Shown here piece by piece: positions 50,401 through 54,265 of a stretch of 64,000 nucleotides of DNA. A program made the position numbers and the translations under genes. The stretch covers positions 318,331 through 382,330 of the forward strand of contig JACEEZ010020917.1 of assembly GCA_016584305.1 (NCBI GenBank), read 5' to 3'. Origin of the DNA: Chionoecetes opilio (lineage: Eukaryota > Arthropoda > Malacostraca > Decapoda > Majidae). The notes beneath the pieces were generated by a model. That model did no database searches. It was not told the origin of the DNA and was given only the letters and a program-made list of their open reading frames with translations. Positions within the stretch are counted from its first letter, which is position 1, and each line of letters starts with the position of its first letter.

Positions 50401-52860
50401 GCACTTTGACTAAACTACTCAACACTAACAAATATTATAAAGATTTGTTTTAGTTGTAATTATGATATAGCCCGAAGCAGCACAGGGAATTTACAGTAAT
50501 TGATAGATCATTTAGGCTAAAAGTGCAGAAGAAGTGACAGCGCAGGAGACATCGGGTGGCGTTAGATTTTCAGAAAGTTCCTCAATGTGACTGATATTAA
50601 TAACAGTAGTTCGCTATGACTTACTTTTATGTGATCTTAGTGGTATGAAGAAGCGTTATGACTGAATTTGTGACTTGGGGAAGCGTTATGACTGAATTTG
50701 TGGTATGGGAAGCGTTATGACTGAATTTGTGGTATGGGGAAGCGTTATGACTGAATTTGTGGCATGGTGAAGCGTTATGACTGAATTTGTGGCATGGGGA
50801 AGCGTTATGACTGAATTTGTGGCATGGTGAAGCGTTATGACTGAATTTGTGGCATGGTGAAGCGTTATGACTGAATTTGTGGCATGGTGAAGCATTATGA
50901 CTGAATTTGTGGCATGGTGAAGCATTATGACTGAATTTGTGGCATGGTGAAGCATTATGACTGAATTTGTGGCATGGGGAAGCATTATGACTGAATTTGT
51001 GGCATGGGGAAGCATTATGACTGAATTTGTGGCATGGGGAAGCGTTATGACTGAATTTGTGGCATGGTGAAGCGTTATGACTGAATTTGTGGTATGGTGA
51101 AGCGTTATGACTGAATTTGTGGTATGGTGAAGCATTATGACTGAATTTGTGGTATGGTGAAGCATTATGACTGAATTTGTGGTATGGTGAAGCATTATGA
51201 CTGAATTTGTGGCATGGTGAAGCGTTATGACTGAATTTGTGGTATGGTGAAGCGTTATGACTGAATTTGTGGTATGGGGAAGCGTTATGACTGAATTTGT
51301 GGCATGGTGAAGCGTTATGACTGAATTTGTGGCATGGTGAAGCGTTATGACTGAATTTGTGGTATGGTGAAGCGTTATAACTGAATTTGTGGCATGGGGA
51401 AGCGTTATGACTCAATTTGTGGTATGGGGAAGCGTTATGACTCAATTTGTGGTATGGTGAAGCATTATGACTGAATTTGTGGTATGGTGAAGCATTATGA
51501 CTGAATTTGTGGTATGGTGAAGCATTATGACTGAAATTGTGGCATGGTGAAGCGTTATGACTGAATTTGTGGCATGGTGAAGCGTTAGGACTGAATTTGT
51601 GGTATGGTGAAGCGTTATGACTGAATTTGTGGTATGGTGAAGCGTTACGACTGAATTTGTGGTATGGTGAAGCGTTAAGACTGAATTTGTGGCTTGGGGA
51701 AGCGTTATGACTGAATTTGTGGCATGGGGAAGCGTTATGACTGAATTTGTGGCACTGGGGAAGCGTTATGACTGAATTTGTGGCATGGGGAAGCGTTATG
51801 ACTGAATTTGTGGCATGGGGAAGCGTTATGACTGAATTTGTGGCATGGGGAAGCGTTATGACTGAATGTGTGGTATGGTGAAGCGTTATGACTGAATGTG
51901 TGGTATGGTGAAGCGTTATGACTGAATGTGTGGCATGGGGAAGAGTTATGACTGAATTTGTGGCATGGGGAAGCGTTATGACTGAATTTGTGGCATGGGG
52001 AAGCGTTATGACTGAATTTGTGGCATGGGGAAGCGTTATGACTGAATTTGTGGCATGGGGAAGCGTTATAACTGAATTTGTGGTATAAGGAAGCGTTATG
52101 ACTGAATTTGTGGTATGGTGAAGCGTTATGACTGAATTTGTGGTATGGTGAAGCGTTATGACTGAATTTGTGGTATGGGAAAGCGTTATGACTGAATTTG
52201 TGGTATGGTGAAGCGTTATGACTGAATTTGTGGTATGGTGAAGCGTTATGACTGAATTTGTGGTATGGGGAAGCGTTATGACTGAATGTGTGGTATGGTG
52301 AAGCGTTATGACTGAATGTGTGGTATGGTGAAGCGTTATGACTGAATGTGTGGTATGGTGAAGCGTTATGACTGAATTTGTTGTGGCATGGGGAAGCGTT
52401 CTGACTGGTATGGGGAAGCGTTAAGACTTAATTTGTAGTCTGGAAAAGCGTCATGACTAAATTTGTGGTATAAGGAAGCGTTATGACTTAATTTGTGGTA
52501 TAAGGAAGCGTTATGACTTAATTTGTGGTATAAGGAAGCGTTATGACTTAATTTGTGGTATGGGGAAGCGTTATGACTTAATTTGTGGTATGGGGAAGCG
52601 TTATGACTTAATTTGTGGTATGGGGAAGCGTTATGACTTACTTTTATGAAATCGTCCTGGTATGAAGAAGCGTCGGAATCCTTCAGAACGAAGTTATTAT
52701 CGGATGAAGGGTTGAAGGGGGCGAATGTGATATAGTCCTTCTGGCAGTACTGATCAGGCACACACCAGCTATTGTAGGGGCAGGCGTACATGTAAGGGTC
52801 CTCGGCAGCTGCGGACCCCCAACACCAGGCCCCCAACACCACGGAGAGGAACACCAGCAT
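14801..52860 (-). CDS. Clip-domain serine protease homologue with Tyr-rich tail (whole gene span)
   Basis: Spliced minus-strand gene. Thirteen exons with GT-AG borders and matching phases give residues 1-567. These comprise a signal peptide (1-19), clip domain 1 (Cys27, 33, 39, 76, 87, 88), clip domain 2 (Cys160, 166, 172, 193, 204, 205), a linker, and a chymotrypsin-fold domain from about residue 379 (AGQYPWH). His412 and Asp462 fit the catalytic His57 and Asp102. Cys566 fits Cys191, and Asp564 fits the S1-pocket Asp189. The missing part lies in a damaged stretch (19390-20040) that seems to read GDN where proteases have GDS, which would make it catalytically dead. Clip SPHs are secreted haemolymph cofactors, commonly in prophenoloxidase activation, clotting or attachment. 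The C-terminal [10 protein letters not shown] and DGKYYD repeats (14801-18828) look continuous with the protease end, but this link crosses broken sequence and needs a transcript. The tail could instead be a neighbouring gene. Confidence 0.72.
15677..17005 (-). pseudogene. Broken part of the SPH repeat tail
   Basis: The reverse strand still shows scattered KYY and DGKYY words, for example [20 protein letters not shown] near 15700-15780, but the frame changes every few dozen bases. Typical changes are lost bases in agt-act words and stretched T or C runs. Clean, near-identical repeats lie on both sides, so uncorrected long-read error or collapsed repeat copies explain this better than selective decay. 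A true pseudogenised block cannot be excluded. Confidence 0.6.
17006..18828 (-). CDS. SPH tail: DGKYYD and [10 protein letters not shown] repeats
   Basis: From 18828 downwards the frame encodes eight or so clean ten-residue [13 protein letters not shown] units. It then passes in frame through [18 protein letters not shown] into DGKYYD-type repeats ([33 protein letters not shown]). The pattern repeats as ~711-bp (237-residue) higher-order units; the word agggtagta recurs at 17057, 17770 and 18481. Each unit contains a His/Asp-rich insert ([12 protein letters not shown]). A single extra base near 17641 and a missing base near 17010 shift the frame; both sit in otherwise near-identical copies and look like sequence errors. 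The protein is extremely rich in Tyr, Asp, Gly and Lys with no Cys apart from one copy, fitting an extended extracellular polymer-like segment. Tyr-rich repeats of this kind can be oxidation or cross-linking substrates; that role is inference. Confidence 0.78.
18829..19385 (-). pseudogene. Degraded [10 protein letters not shown] repeat block
   Basis: About twenty further 30-bp units of the same repeat (rc of gcttctggtgttcatcgtag) with frequent small deletions, so no frame survives. Unit spacing drifts from 30 to 24-29 bp. The units have the same consensus as the clean block at 18572-18828. Read error in a long tandem array is the likeliest cause. Confidence 0.65.
19386..20040 (-). pseudogene. 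Probable C-terminal part of the SPH protease domain
   Basis: At 20040-20021 the minus strand reads gcgataattggaggcc; with two one-base corrections this is GDNGGP, directly where exon 25245-25421 ends with Asp-Thr-Cys-His. It would therefore be the active-site loop with Asn in place of catalytic Ser. Further down, 19514-19476 gives [14 protein letters not shown] followed by [14 protein letters not shown], resembling the last strand and C-terminal helix of a chymotrypsin fold. That leads into [11 protein letters not shown], close to the PGDRYDE repeats. The intervening 19620-19850 is repetitive and probably intronic. No clean splice sites are visible. The reading needs several indels fixed, so the call rests on position and partial motifs. 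Confidence 0.5.
19620..19850. repeat. Imperfect minisatellite, ~60-80 bp units
   Basis: Repeated blocks containing aagccagactggga, cccataagaa and aatgtgaagaggcagtgt, present about three times with indels. It probably lies in an intron near the protease/tail junction. Confidence 0.65.
20050..20282. other. No recognisable gene
   Basis: Sequence of mixed composition with C-rich patches, presumably intron of the SPH gene. No feature is supported. Confidence 0.4.
20283..20480 (-). mobile_element. TTAA-flanked MITE, copy 4
   Basis: A reverse-orientation copy with TTAA at both ends and the family head ttaaccccctgaggcctaga. It has more indels than other copies, in keeping with the poor sequence of this neighbourhood. 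Confidence 0.82.
20675..23850. repeat. 3.2-kb (TG)n / TGTC / TGTGTCTTG tract
   Basis: Purely T/G-rich with C only at regular TC positions. The left part (20675-21480) is dominated by tgtctg words. The middle (21480-23200) is irregular with G and T homopolymers. The right part (23200-23750) is a regular tandem of (tg)n-tcttg, and the end (23760-23845) returns to tgtctg. Very long open frames exist on both strands because the alphabet excludes stop codons; none is credible as a gene. Confidence 0.97.
24020..24280. repeat. Minisatellite gggtgatgggtaatgggtgagtgaat
   Basis: About nine imperfect G-rich units combining gtgatgggtaatgg and gtgagtgaatgg, possibly capable of G-quadruplex formation. It lies in the presumed intron between protease exons. 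Confidence 0.85.
24425..24735 (+). mobile_element. LINE C 3'-end fragment (plus orientation)
   Basis: Encodes the last residues of LINE C ORF2 ([11 protein letters not shown] and [20 protein letters not shown]) followed by the family 3' tail with gtaggtctcacggcctcttg and cttccttattttcttatg. It is a short 5'-truncated insertion in an SPH intron. Confidence 0.8.
24736..25244. other. SPH intron sequence
   Basis: AT-rich, with no recognisable domain or repeat. I looked here for the exon carrying the GDSGG-equivalent loop on the minus strand and did not find one. Confidence 0.5.
25245..25421 (-). CDS. SPH exon 13
   Basis: Phase 0 at both ends. The acceptor is ttgcttag and the donor is gtgagt. 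It encodes 59 residues from [12 protein letters not shown] to VTKDTCH. It contains two Cys that match the 168-182 disulphide region of chymotrypsin folds, plus the Cys191 equivalent as the penultimate residue. Asp two residues before that Cys corresponds to the S1 Asp189 of trypsins. Confidence 0.9.
25475..25800. repeat. 33-bp minisatellite beside SPH exon 13
   Basis: About nine units of aaaatgattaatatccaac-aaaacttaaccatt type, some shortened to ~27-30 bp. It begins ~50 bp from the acceptor of exon 13. Confidence 0.92.
25951..26117 (-). CDS. SPH exon 12 (catalytic Asp)
   Basis: Acceptor ctgcag and donor gtgcgt; phase 1 in, phase 0 out. It encodes [18 protein letters not shown], with Asp462 at the Asp102 position (the usual motif is NDIALL), then RVCLPGEAP and ECFVASWGF. 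These are the conserved interdomain and strand motifs of S1 family proteins. Confidence 0.92.
26198..26404. repeat. Long near-perfect inverted repeat (foldback)
   Basis: Two arms of about 100 nt with only a few mismatches meet at cgactaa-caaac-ttagtcg. The outer ends are gcccgtaccaag and cttggtacgggc. It lies in the SPH intron between exons 11 and 12, so the primary transcript would form a ~95-bp hairpin. It is probably a foldback transposable element; no clear target duplication is visible. Confidence 0.93.
26519..26627 (-). CDS. SPH exon 11
   Basis: Acceptor attttcag, donor gtaagc; phase 0 in, phase 1 out. It encodes [20 protein letters not shown] and [18 protein letters not shown] matches the VRVGEHDL-type strand that follows the catalytic His in clip proteases. 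Confidence 0.92.
26640..27065. repeat. 51-bp minisatellite beside SPH exon 11
   Basis: Eight to nine units with gcactattatagaggcttc and aagtgtacagggaaaatag. The array starts ~12 bp from the acceptor of exon 11. Confidence 0.95.
27117..27326 (+). mobile_element. TTAA-flanked MITE, copy 5
   Basis: A plus-orientation copy, ttaaccccttcatccccaga to ggaatcaagggtttaa. The TTAA ends are preserved. Confidence 0.87.
27405..27497 (-). CDS. SPH exon 10 (catalytic His)
   Basis: Phase 0 both sides; acceptor gcttccag, donor gtgagt. It encodes 31 residues, [19 protein letters not shown] then [19 protein letters not shown] and TVAHC are the hallmark S1-family Cys42-Gly-Gly and His57-Cys58 motifs (usually TAAHC). 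Confidence 0.95.
27520..29455. repeat. 30-bp minisatellite beside SPH exon 10
   Basis: About 64 units of ttgccttattcataacacct-gtactaactg, very regular at 30 bp over ~1.9 kb. Substitutions are at fixed positions (T/C in ctg/ccg, ctt/cgt). It starts ~25 bp from the acceptor of exon 10. There is no unique sequence between units. Confidence 0.97.
29630..29799. mobile_element. ACGGGTGCA-type MITE copy
   Basis: Contains the family core gtgtggcaccaggcacgcc and gggatgttgccccggagag. Its left inverted end is intact and its right end is damaged. The conserved flank gtacttaatacgtacaataa is shared with the copy at 42332. Confidence 0.8.
29850..30227. other. SPH intron sequence
   Basis: AT-rich. Three short related words (ttagatattatac...) recur at 29905-29985. 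Nothing else is supported. Confidence 0.4.
30228..30600 (-). mobile_element. LINE C 3'-end fragment (minus orientation)
   Basis: Matches the 3' end of the LINE C copy at 42862-43260, including gctacaagaggc and the reverse complement of the NRVVNDWN coding segment. It is 5'-truncated. Confidence 0.8.
30637..30732 (-). CDS. SPH exon 9
   Basis: Phase 0 both sides; acceptor tcttccag, donor gtgagt. It encodes 32 residues, [18 protein letters not shown] to [10 protein letters not shown]. Cys356 is the likely partner of the protease-domain Cys122 equivalent. AGQYPWH is the conserved start of the S1 body; the usual activation-cleavage consensus (R/K-IVGG) is not obvious, as is common in SPHs. Confidence 0.92.
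30774..31016 (+). mobile_element. TTAA-flanked MITE, copy 6
   Basis: A plus-orientation copy with a small internal duplication near the left end (aagaaaagctcac words). It ends ggtctcaagggcttaa. Confidence 0.8.
31020..31450. repeat. (TAA)n/(CTAAAA)n-rich low-complexity stretch
   Basis: Many copies of ctaaaaaaa and aataataat. It contains no coding signal and lies just downstream of SPH exon 8 on the minus strand. Confidence 0.8.
31461..31537 (-). CDS. SPH exon 8
   Basis: Phase 1 in, phase 0 out; acceptor cttccag, donor gttggt. It encodes [20 protein letters not shown] then GSPYEK, part of the linker between clip domain 2 and the protease body. Confidence 0.85.
31580..32283. mobile_element. 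Tigger/pogo-like non-autonomous element
   Basis: The termini are CAGGGAGGTCCCG and its exact complement, flanked by TA on each side (31578-31579, 32284-32285), as for Tc1/mariner-pogo elements. The 704-bp interior has no transposase. It holds a ~120-bp tandem duplication (31780-31985) with gcgtgacctgaagggtaatt and gtggccccaaccttgggacc. Confidence 0.9.
32286..32545. repeat. Intronic ~110-bp segment, two copies
   Basis: Two copies of a block reading gaaggaatt...caggtctgccataaaactct...gagaaaatggt. Two more copies lie at 36740-36840 and 36900-37015, in the next SPH intron. The Tigger-like element landed inside the first of these copies. Confidence 0.85.
32778..33716 (+). mobile_element. TTAA-flanked MITE, copy 7, split by a hAT element
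   Basis: The left half is at 32778-32886 and the right half at 33596-33716. Joined at the 8-bp CTAATGGA duplication they form one ordinary family member. This gives a clear age order, with the TTAA MITE older than its insert. Confidence 0.88.
32887..33595. mobile_element. hAT-like non-autonomous element
   Basis: 709 bp flanked by a perfect 8-bp repeat CTAATGGA (32879-32886 and 33596-33603). The ends are CAGTGGTCAAAAAG on the left and CAAAGGTGGGCACC on the right (as read inward). The interior is dominated by gttaac/aacggtta words that make the two sides complementary. Non-coding. Confidence 0.88.
33771..33985. mobile_element. TACCGTAGATAAC-type foldback MITE
   Basis: The left end taccgtagataacac and the decayed right end gttttctacgata enclose cttcagtggcacatac and gtagtgatgct. 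It is the same family as 39394-39649. An ACGGGTGCA MITE lies immediately to its right. Confidence 0.78.
33991..34165. mobile_element. ACGGGTGCA-type MITE copy
   Basis: Left end acaggtgca, core gtgtggcaccagacacgcc, right end tgcaccctt. It is slightly diverged from the copies at 42332 and 50012. Confidence 0.82.
34330..35600 (+). pseudogene. ZMYM1-type hAT transposase remnant
   Basis: Reading across frames gives [51 protein letters not shown], then [18 protein letters not shown], and later [17 protein letters not shown] and [17 protein letters not shown]. This order is typical of the hAT transposases related to vertebrate ZMYM1 (DUF4371 plus hAT body). The YDNASNM motif holds the second catalytic Asp. 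Stops and frameshifts near 34395, 34480, 34690, 34935 and 35225 make it non-functional. No terminal repeats were recognised. It lies antisense inside an SPH intron. Confidence 0.82.
35787..35849 (-). CDS. SPH exon 7
   Basis: Phase 1 at both ends; acceptor tttacag, donor gtgagt. It encodes [20 protein letters not shown], an acidic linker segment. Confidence 0.87.
35893..36109 (-). mobile_element. TTAA-flanked MITE, copy 8
   Basis: Reverse orientation, ttaaccccttcaggcccaga to gggtgtgaaggggttaa. It lies ~45 bp from SPH exon 7. Confidence 0.88.
36310..36515. mobile_element. Diverged foldback MITE
   Basis: An inverted-repeat element with actaatgtcgcca on the left and tggcgacattagt on the right around a (tatata)-type centre. 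It is related to 39394-39649 but lacks the exact ends. Confidence 0.7.
36528..36736 (+). mobile_element. TTAA-flanked MITE, copy 9
   Basis: A near-consensus copy, ttaaccccttcacgcccaga to ggtctcaaggggttaa, 209 bp. Confidence 0.93.
36738..37020. repeat. Intronic ~110-bp segment, copies 3 and 4
   Basis: Contains caggtctgccattaaacc and caggtctgccataaatcc blocks matching 32286-32545, indicating duplication of intron sequence within the SPH gene. Confidence 0.82.
37110..37325 (+). mobile_element. TTAA-flanked MITE, copy 10
   Basis: Plus orientation, ttaaccccttcactcacaat to ggtctcaaggggttaa, with the inner words intact. Confidence 0.9.
37447..37539 (-). CDS. SPH exon 6
   Basis: Phase 1 at both ends; acceptor ttctttcag and a weaker donor gtctgt. 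It encodes [20 protein letters not shown] then [10 protein letters not shown], an Arg/Glu-rich linker that could be a proteolysis-sensitive hinge. Confidence 0.85.
37870..38530. mobile_element. Interrupted TACCGTAGATAAC-type foldback element
   Basis: The left end is tactgtagataacag at ~37870 and the right end gttatctacggta at ~38518. The right part carries cttcagtggcacata and gtagtgatgct. About 400 bp of other sequence separates the two family halves. No gene recognised inside. Confidence 0.65.
38531..38935. repeat. Dispersed ~400-bp module, copy 1
   Basis: Aligns along its length with 50255-50640, sharing agatccagggggggatcat, aaactactcaaca, gacagcgcaggagacatc and ttcgctatgacttactttta. It may be the distal part of a larger repeat that also contains the ACGGGTGCA MITE. 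Confidence 0.8.
39060..39185. repeat. (GAGACAGAGGAA)/(ACAGGACAG) short tandem repeats
   Basis: Purine-rich tandem words just downstream of SPH exon 5 on the minus strand. Confidence 0.75.
39206..39343 (-). CDS. SPH exon 5
   Basis: Phase 1 at both ends; acceptor ttctgcag, donor gtaagt. It encodes [20 protein letters not shown] then [16 protein letters not shown]. This is a Pro-rich, basic linker after clip domain 2. Confidence 0.9.
39394..39649. mobile_element. TA-flanked foldback MITE, best copy
   Basis: A 256-bp element with ends CCGTAGATAAC and complement, flanked by TA on both sides. The arms of ~115 nt are ~85-90% complementary across the whole element (actaatgtcgccagg against cctggcgacattagt). 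This gives a full-length hairpin. TA duplication suggests Tc1/mariner-type mobilisation. Confidence 0.9.
39890..40032 (+). mobile_element. LINE C 3'-end fragment (plus orientation)
   Basis: Carries the end of ORF2 (the [22 protein letters not shown] coding) and the tail ctcgcggcttcttgtagc. It is severely 5'-truncated and abuts the next minisatellite. Confidence 0.8.
40036..40705. repeat. 20-bp minisatellite touching SPH exon 4 donor
   Basis: About 33 units of atcaccacaccacactactc. The array runs up to the donor of exon 4 at 40711; read on the minus strand the intron begins gtgagggtggtggtgatg and goes straight into the repeat. Confidence 0.97.
40712..40829 (-). CDS. SPH exon 4 (second half of clip 2)
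   Basis: Phase 0 in, phase 1 out; acceptor tgtttcag, donor gtgagg. It encodes [20 protein letters not shown] and so on, giving clip 2 Cys193, Cys204 and Cys205. The intron position right before F-x-Cys is the same as in clip 1. Confidence 0.94.
40938..41150 (-). mobile_element. TTAA-flanked MITE, copy 11
   Basis: Reverse orientation; the left TTAA has decayed to TTAC and the right end gggcgtgaagcggttaa is preserved. Confidence 0.83.
41160..42240. other. SPH intron sequence with GA-rich patch
   Basis: Holds a duplicated block gggaagctgccagcattatg (41475 and 41608) and a (GGAAGA)n-rich stretch at 41655-41760. No domain-bearing frame is present. It lies in the intron between exons 3 and 4. Confidence 0.55.
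42332..42511. mobile_element. ACGGGTGCA-type MITE, reference copy
   Basis: A 180-bp element with 9-bp inverted ends ACGGGTGCA and TGCACCCGT. The core is gtgtggcaccaggcacgcc and gatgttgccccggagagc. Five other copies occur in the window, and flanking sequence for ~150 bp is also shared, so the full repeat may be larger (42240-42670). Confidence 0.83.
43215..45940 (-). pseudogene. LINE C ORF2: endonuclease plus reverse transcriptase
   Basis: The endonuclease part includes [14 protein letters not shown] (catalytic Glu), [10 protein letters not shown], and [12 protein letters not shown] 45-bp unit encoding [15 protein letters not shown] is present three times in tandem (about 44955-45095) between the two enzymes. 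The RT part has [42 protein letters not shown] and [12 protein letters not shown]. The catalytic box reads FADN where FADD is expected, losing the second essential Asp. The C-terminal segment ([25 protein letters not shown]) is shifted in frame. Frameshifts occur near 45490, 44570, 44250 and 43700. An active enzyme is not possible from this copy. Confidence 0.86.
46080..47166 (-). pseudogene. LINE C ORF1: SGNH/GDSL esterase
   Basis: The ATG at 47166 starts [16 protein letters not shown] one-base shift near 47100 moves it into [12 protein letters not shown] and a coiled-coil-like helix ([20 protein letters not shown]). After a gap the esterase domain reads [14 protein letters not shown] (nucleophile Ser in GDS), [10 protein letters not shown] (oxyanion Gly/Asn) and [10 protein letters not shown] (Asp-x-x-His). 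These are the four SGNH blocks. Esterase ORF1s are known from CR1-group LINEs and may act on lipids or membranes. The esterase part is an intact 171-residue frame, better preserved than ORF2. Confidence 0.82.
47240..47400. other. Sequence between LINE C and SPH exon 3
   Basis: Two copies of cacaaactctgccatccac flanked by (CCCA)-rich words. It is probably the LINE C 5' border plus a short satellite touching the exon 3 donor. Confidence 0.45.
47408..47647 (-). CDS. SPH exon 3 (first half of clip 2)
   Basis: 80 codons, phase 0 both sides; acceptor gtctcag, donor gttagg. It encodes [20 protein letters not shown] and so on, then [20 protein letters not shown], with Cys160, 166 and 172 spaced 5 and 5 as in clip 1. 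Confidence 0.92.
47755..47930. mobile_element. ACGGGTGCA-type MITE copy
   Basis: 176 bp, left end acgggtgca, right end tgcacccgt. It shares ~150 bp of right flank with 42512-42660 and 50189-50335. Confidence 0.85.
48219..49450. repeat. 20-bp (CAT/CCT)-variant minisatellite
   Basis: About 60 units of catcagtcaccaccaccaac, switching at ~48970 to a cctgtcaccaccaccaac (18-bp) variant. Both strands lack stops in some frames, which creates long artificial open frames. Confidence 0.96.
49500..49680. repeat. 45-bp minisatellite beside SPH exon 2 donor
   Basis: Three to four units with aatgactgaacgatacattc and acttccttaccactactc. The array ends ~15 bp from the exon 2 donor at 49696. Confidence 0.9.
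49697..49807 (-). CDS. SPH exon 2 (second half of clip 1)
   Basis: 37 codons, phase 0 both sides; acceptor acctgcag, donor gtgagt. It encodes [20 protein letters not shown] and so on, providing Cys76, 87 and 88. Confidence 0.93.
50012..50188. mobile_element. ACGGGTGCA-type MITE copy
   Basis: 177 bp, left end aagggtgca, right end tgcacccgt. It is followed without a break by the dispersed module at 50255-50640. Confidence 0.85.
50255..50640. repeat. Dispersed ~400-bp module, copy 2
   Basis: Matches 38531-38935 throughout and ends ttcgctatgacttactttta, a word also found at the SPH exon 1 donor. It abuts the 30-bp minisatellite. Confidence 0.82.
50641..52635. repeat. 30-bp minisatellite abutting SPH exon 1 donor
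   Basis: About 66 units of ggcatggtgaagcgttatga-ctgaatttgt. Units near 52440-52630 read actta where the rest read actga, matching the exon 1 donor sequence (minus strand gtaagtcataacgc). The array is contiguous with the donor. Confidence 0.97.
52642..52860 (-). CDS. SPH exon 1: signal peptide and start of clip 1
   Basis: The ATG at 52860 is followed by a classic signal peptide (hydrophobic [13 protein letters not shown], cleavage probably after GSAAA, residue 19). Then comes [18 protein letters not shown] with Cys27, 33 and 39. It ends DDFIK at a strong donor gtaagt (52641-52636), phase 0. The bases just upstream of the ATG on the minus strand end ttctag, so a separate 5'-UTR exon may be spliced directly to the ATG; none was identified. 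Confidence 0.93.
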
Positions 52861-52869
52861 CTAGAATAC

Positions 52870-53109
52870 CATATAAATACTTGGTTAGGAAAAATATTTA
52901 GATAAGTAGTTAAGAAATTTATAACAAGAACGCAATCTATAATACCGATTAGTCTCTTTTAGCATCTGGTAACCCTAGAAATACTTATTAGTAACTATTC
53001 TTAGAGAAGTAGTCAGTAGTCATGTAATTAGTGCAGTCAGTAGTAGTCAGCAGTCAGTAGTAGTCAGCAGAGTCAGTAGTAGAGAAGTAGTCAGTAGTCA
53101 CGTAATTAG
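52870..53109. other. Upstream of SPH exon 1
   Basis: AT-rich with a short repeat of agtcagtagtagtcag near 53025-53100. No TATA box or initiator is convincing. The promoter is probably further right if a 5'-UTR exon exists. Confidence 0.4.
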
Positions 53110-53252
53110 TGCACAGTCAGAGCTTGAAAAGGAGGCTGGATAATTTCATGGATGGGGATGAAAGGTGGATGTAGGTAGTGTTAAGTAACTGGAACTACCA
53201 CGTGTAGGTCTCACGGCCTCTTGTAGCTTCCTTATTTTCTTATGTTCTTATC
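53110..53252 (+). mobile_element. LINE C 3'-end fragment (plus orientation)
   Basis: Reads gaaaaggaggctggataatt through gtaggtctcacggcctcttg to cttattttcttatgttctta, the same tail as at 24735 and 40032. Confidence 0.85.
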
Positions 53253-53636
53253 ACACAAAACTACCGCGTCTTAAAACACCCTACTTAGTCTCGTCGTCAC
53301 CCTACTCGTCTTCACTAAGAGTCATACTATATATATTCTACTATTCACTACTGGTTCTACTATTTATATTAATCTGCTAACCGTTTCTGTCGGGTGTTTT
53401 TTAAGGTCCATAAATAGGGCTTCGGGGAAACTAGGGTTTCGAGGCAATCAAGAGGGAAGAAAAAGCACAAGCCACCTCTCCCTACTAATAAATAAAAAAA
53501 AGCCAACCAAATTTTATGACACTTTGGCTCCGGTTTTACTACGGACAATGACGGCTGAGCAAATTATCTTTCCTAGTTAAGAGAGAGGCTTAGATAGGTA
53601 GTGTGGCTTAGCATGGGAGGCTGTGGTGGGATGTGG

Positions 53637-54265
53637 GGGAGCAGGGACGTGTGTGGAGCAGGGACGTGTGTGGAGCAGGGACGTGTGTGGAGCAGGGACG
53701 TGTGTGGAGCAGGGACGTGTGTGGAGCAGGGACGTGTGTGGAGCAGGGACGTGTGTGGAGCAGGGACGTGTGTGGAGCAGGGACGTGTGTGGAGCAGGGA
53801 CGTGTGTGGAGCAGGGACGTGTATGGAGCAGGGACGTGTATGGAGCAGGGACGTGTGTGGAGCAGGGACGTGTGTGGAGCAGGGACGTGTGTGGAGCAGG
53901 GACGTGTGTGGAGCAGGGACGTGTGTGGAGCAGGGACGTGTGTGGAGCAGGGACGTGTGTGGAGCAGGACGTGTGTGGAGCAGGGACGTGTGTGGAGCAG
54001 GGACGTGTGTGGAGCAGGGACGTGTGTGGAGCAGGGACGTGTGTGGAGCAGGGACGTGTGTGGAGCAGGGACGTGTGTGAGCAGGGACGTGTGGAGCAGG
54101 GACGTGTGTGGAGCAGGGACGTGTGTGGAGCAGGGACGTGTGTGGAGCAGGGACGTGTGTGGAGCAGGGACGTGTGTGGAGCAGGGGGACGTGTGTGGAG
54201 CAGGGACGTGTGTGGAGCAGGGACGTGTGTGGAGCAGGGACGTGTGTGGAGCAGGGATGTGGTTG
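53637..54265. repeat. 17-bp minisatellite ggagcagggacgtgtgt
   Basis: About 36 units with near-perfect 17-bp periodicity and a few one-base slips. The long open frames in both directions are by-products of the period. Confidence 0.97.
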
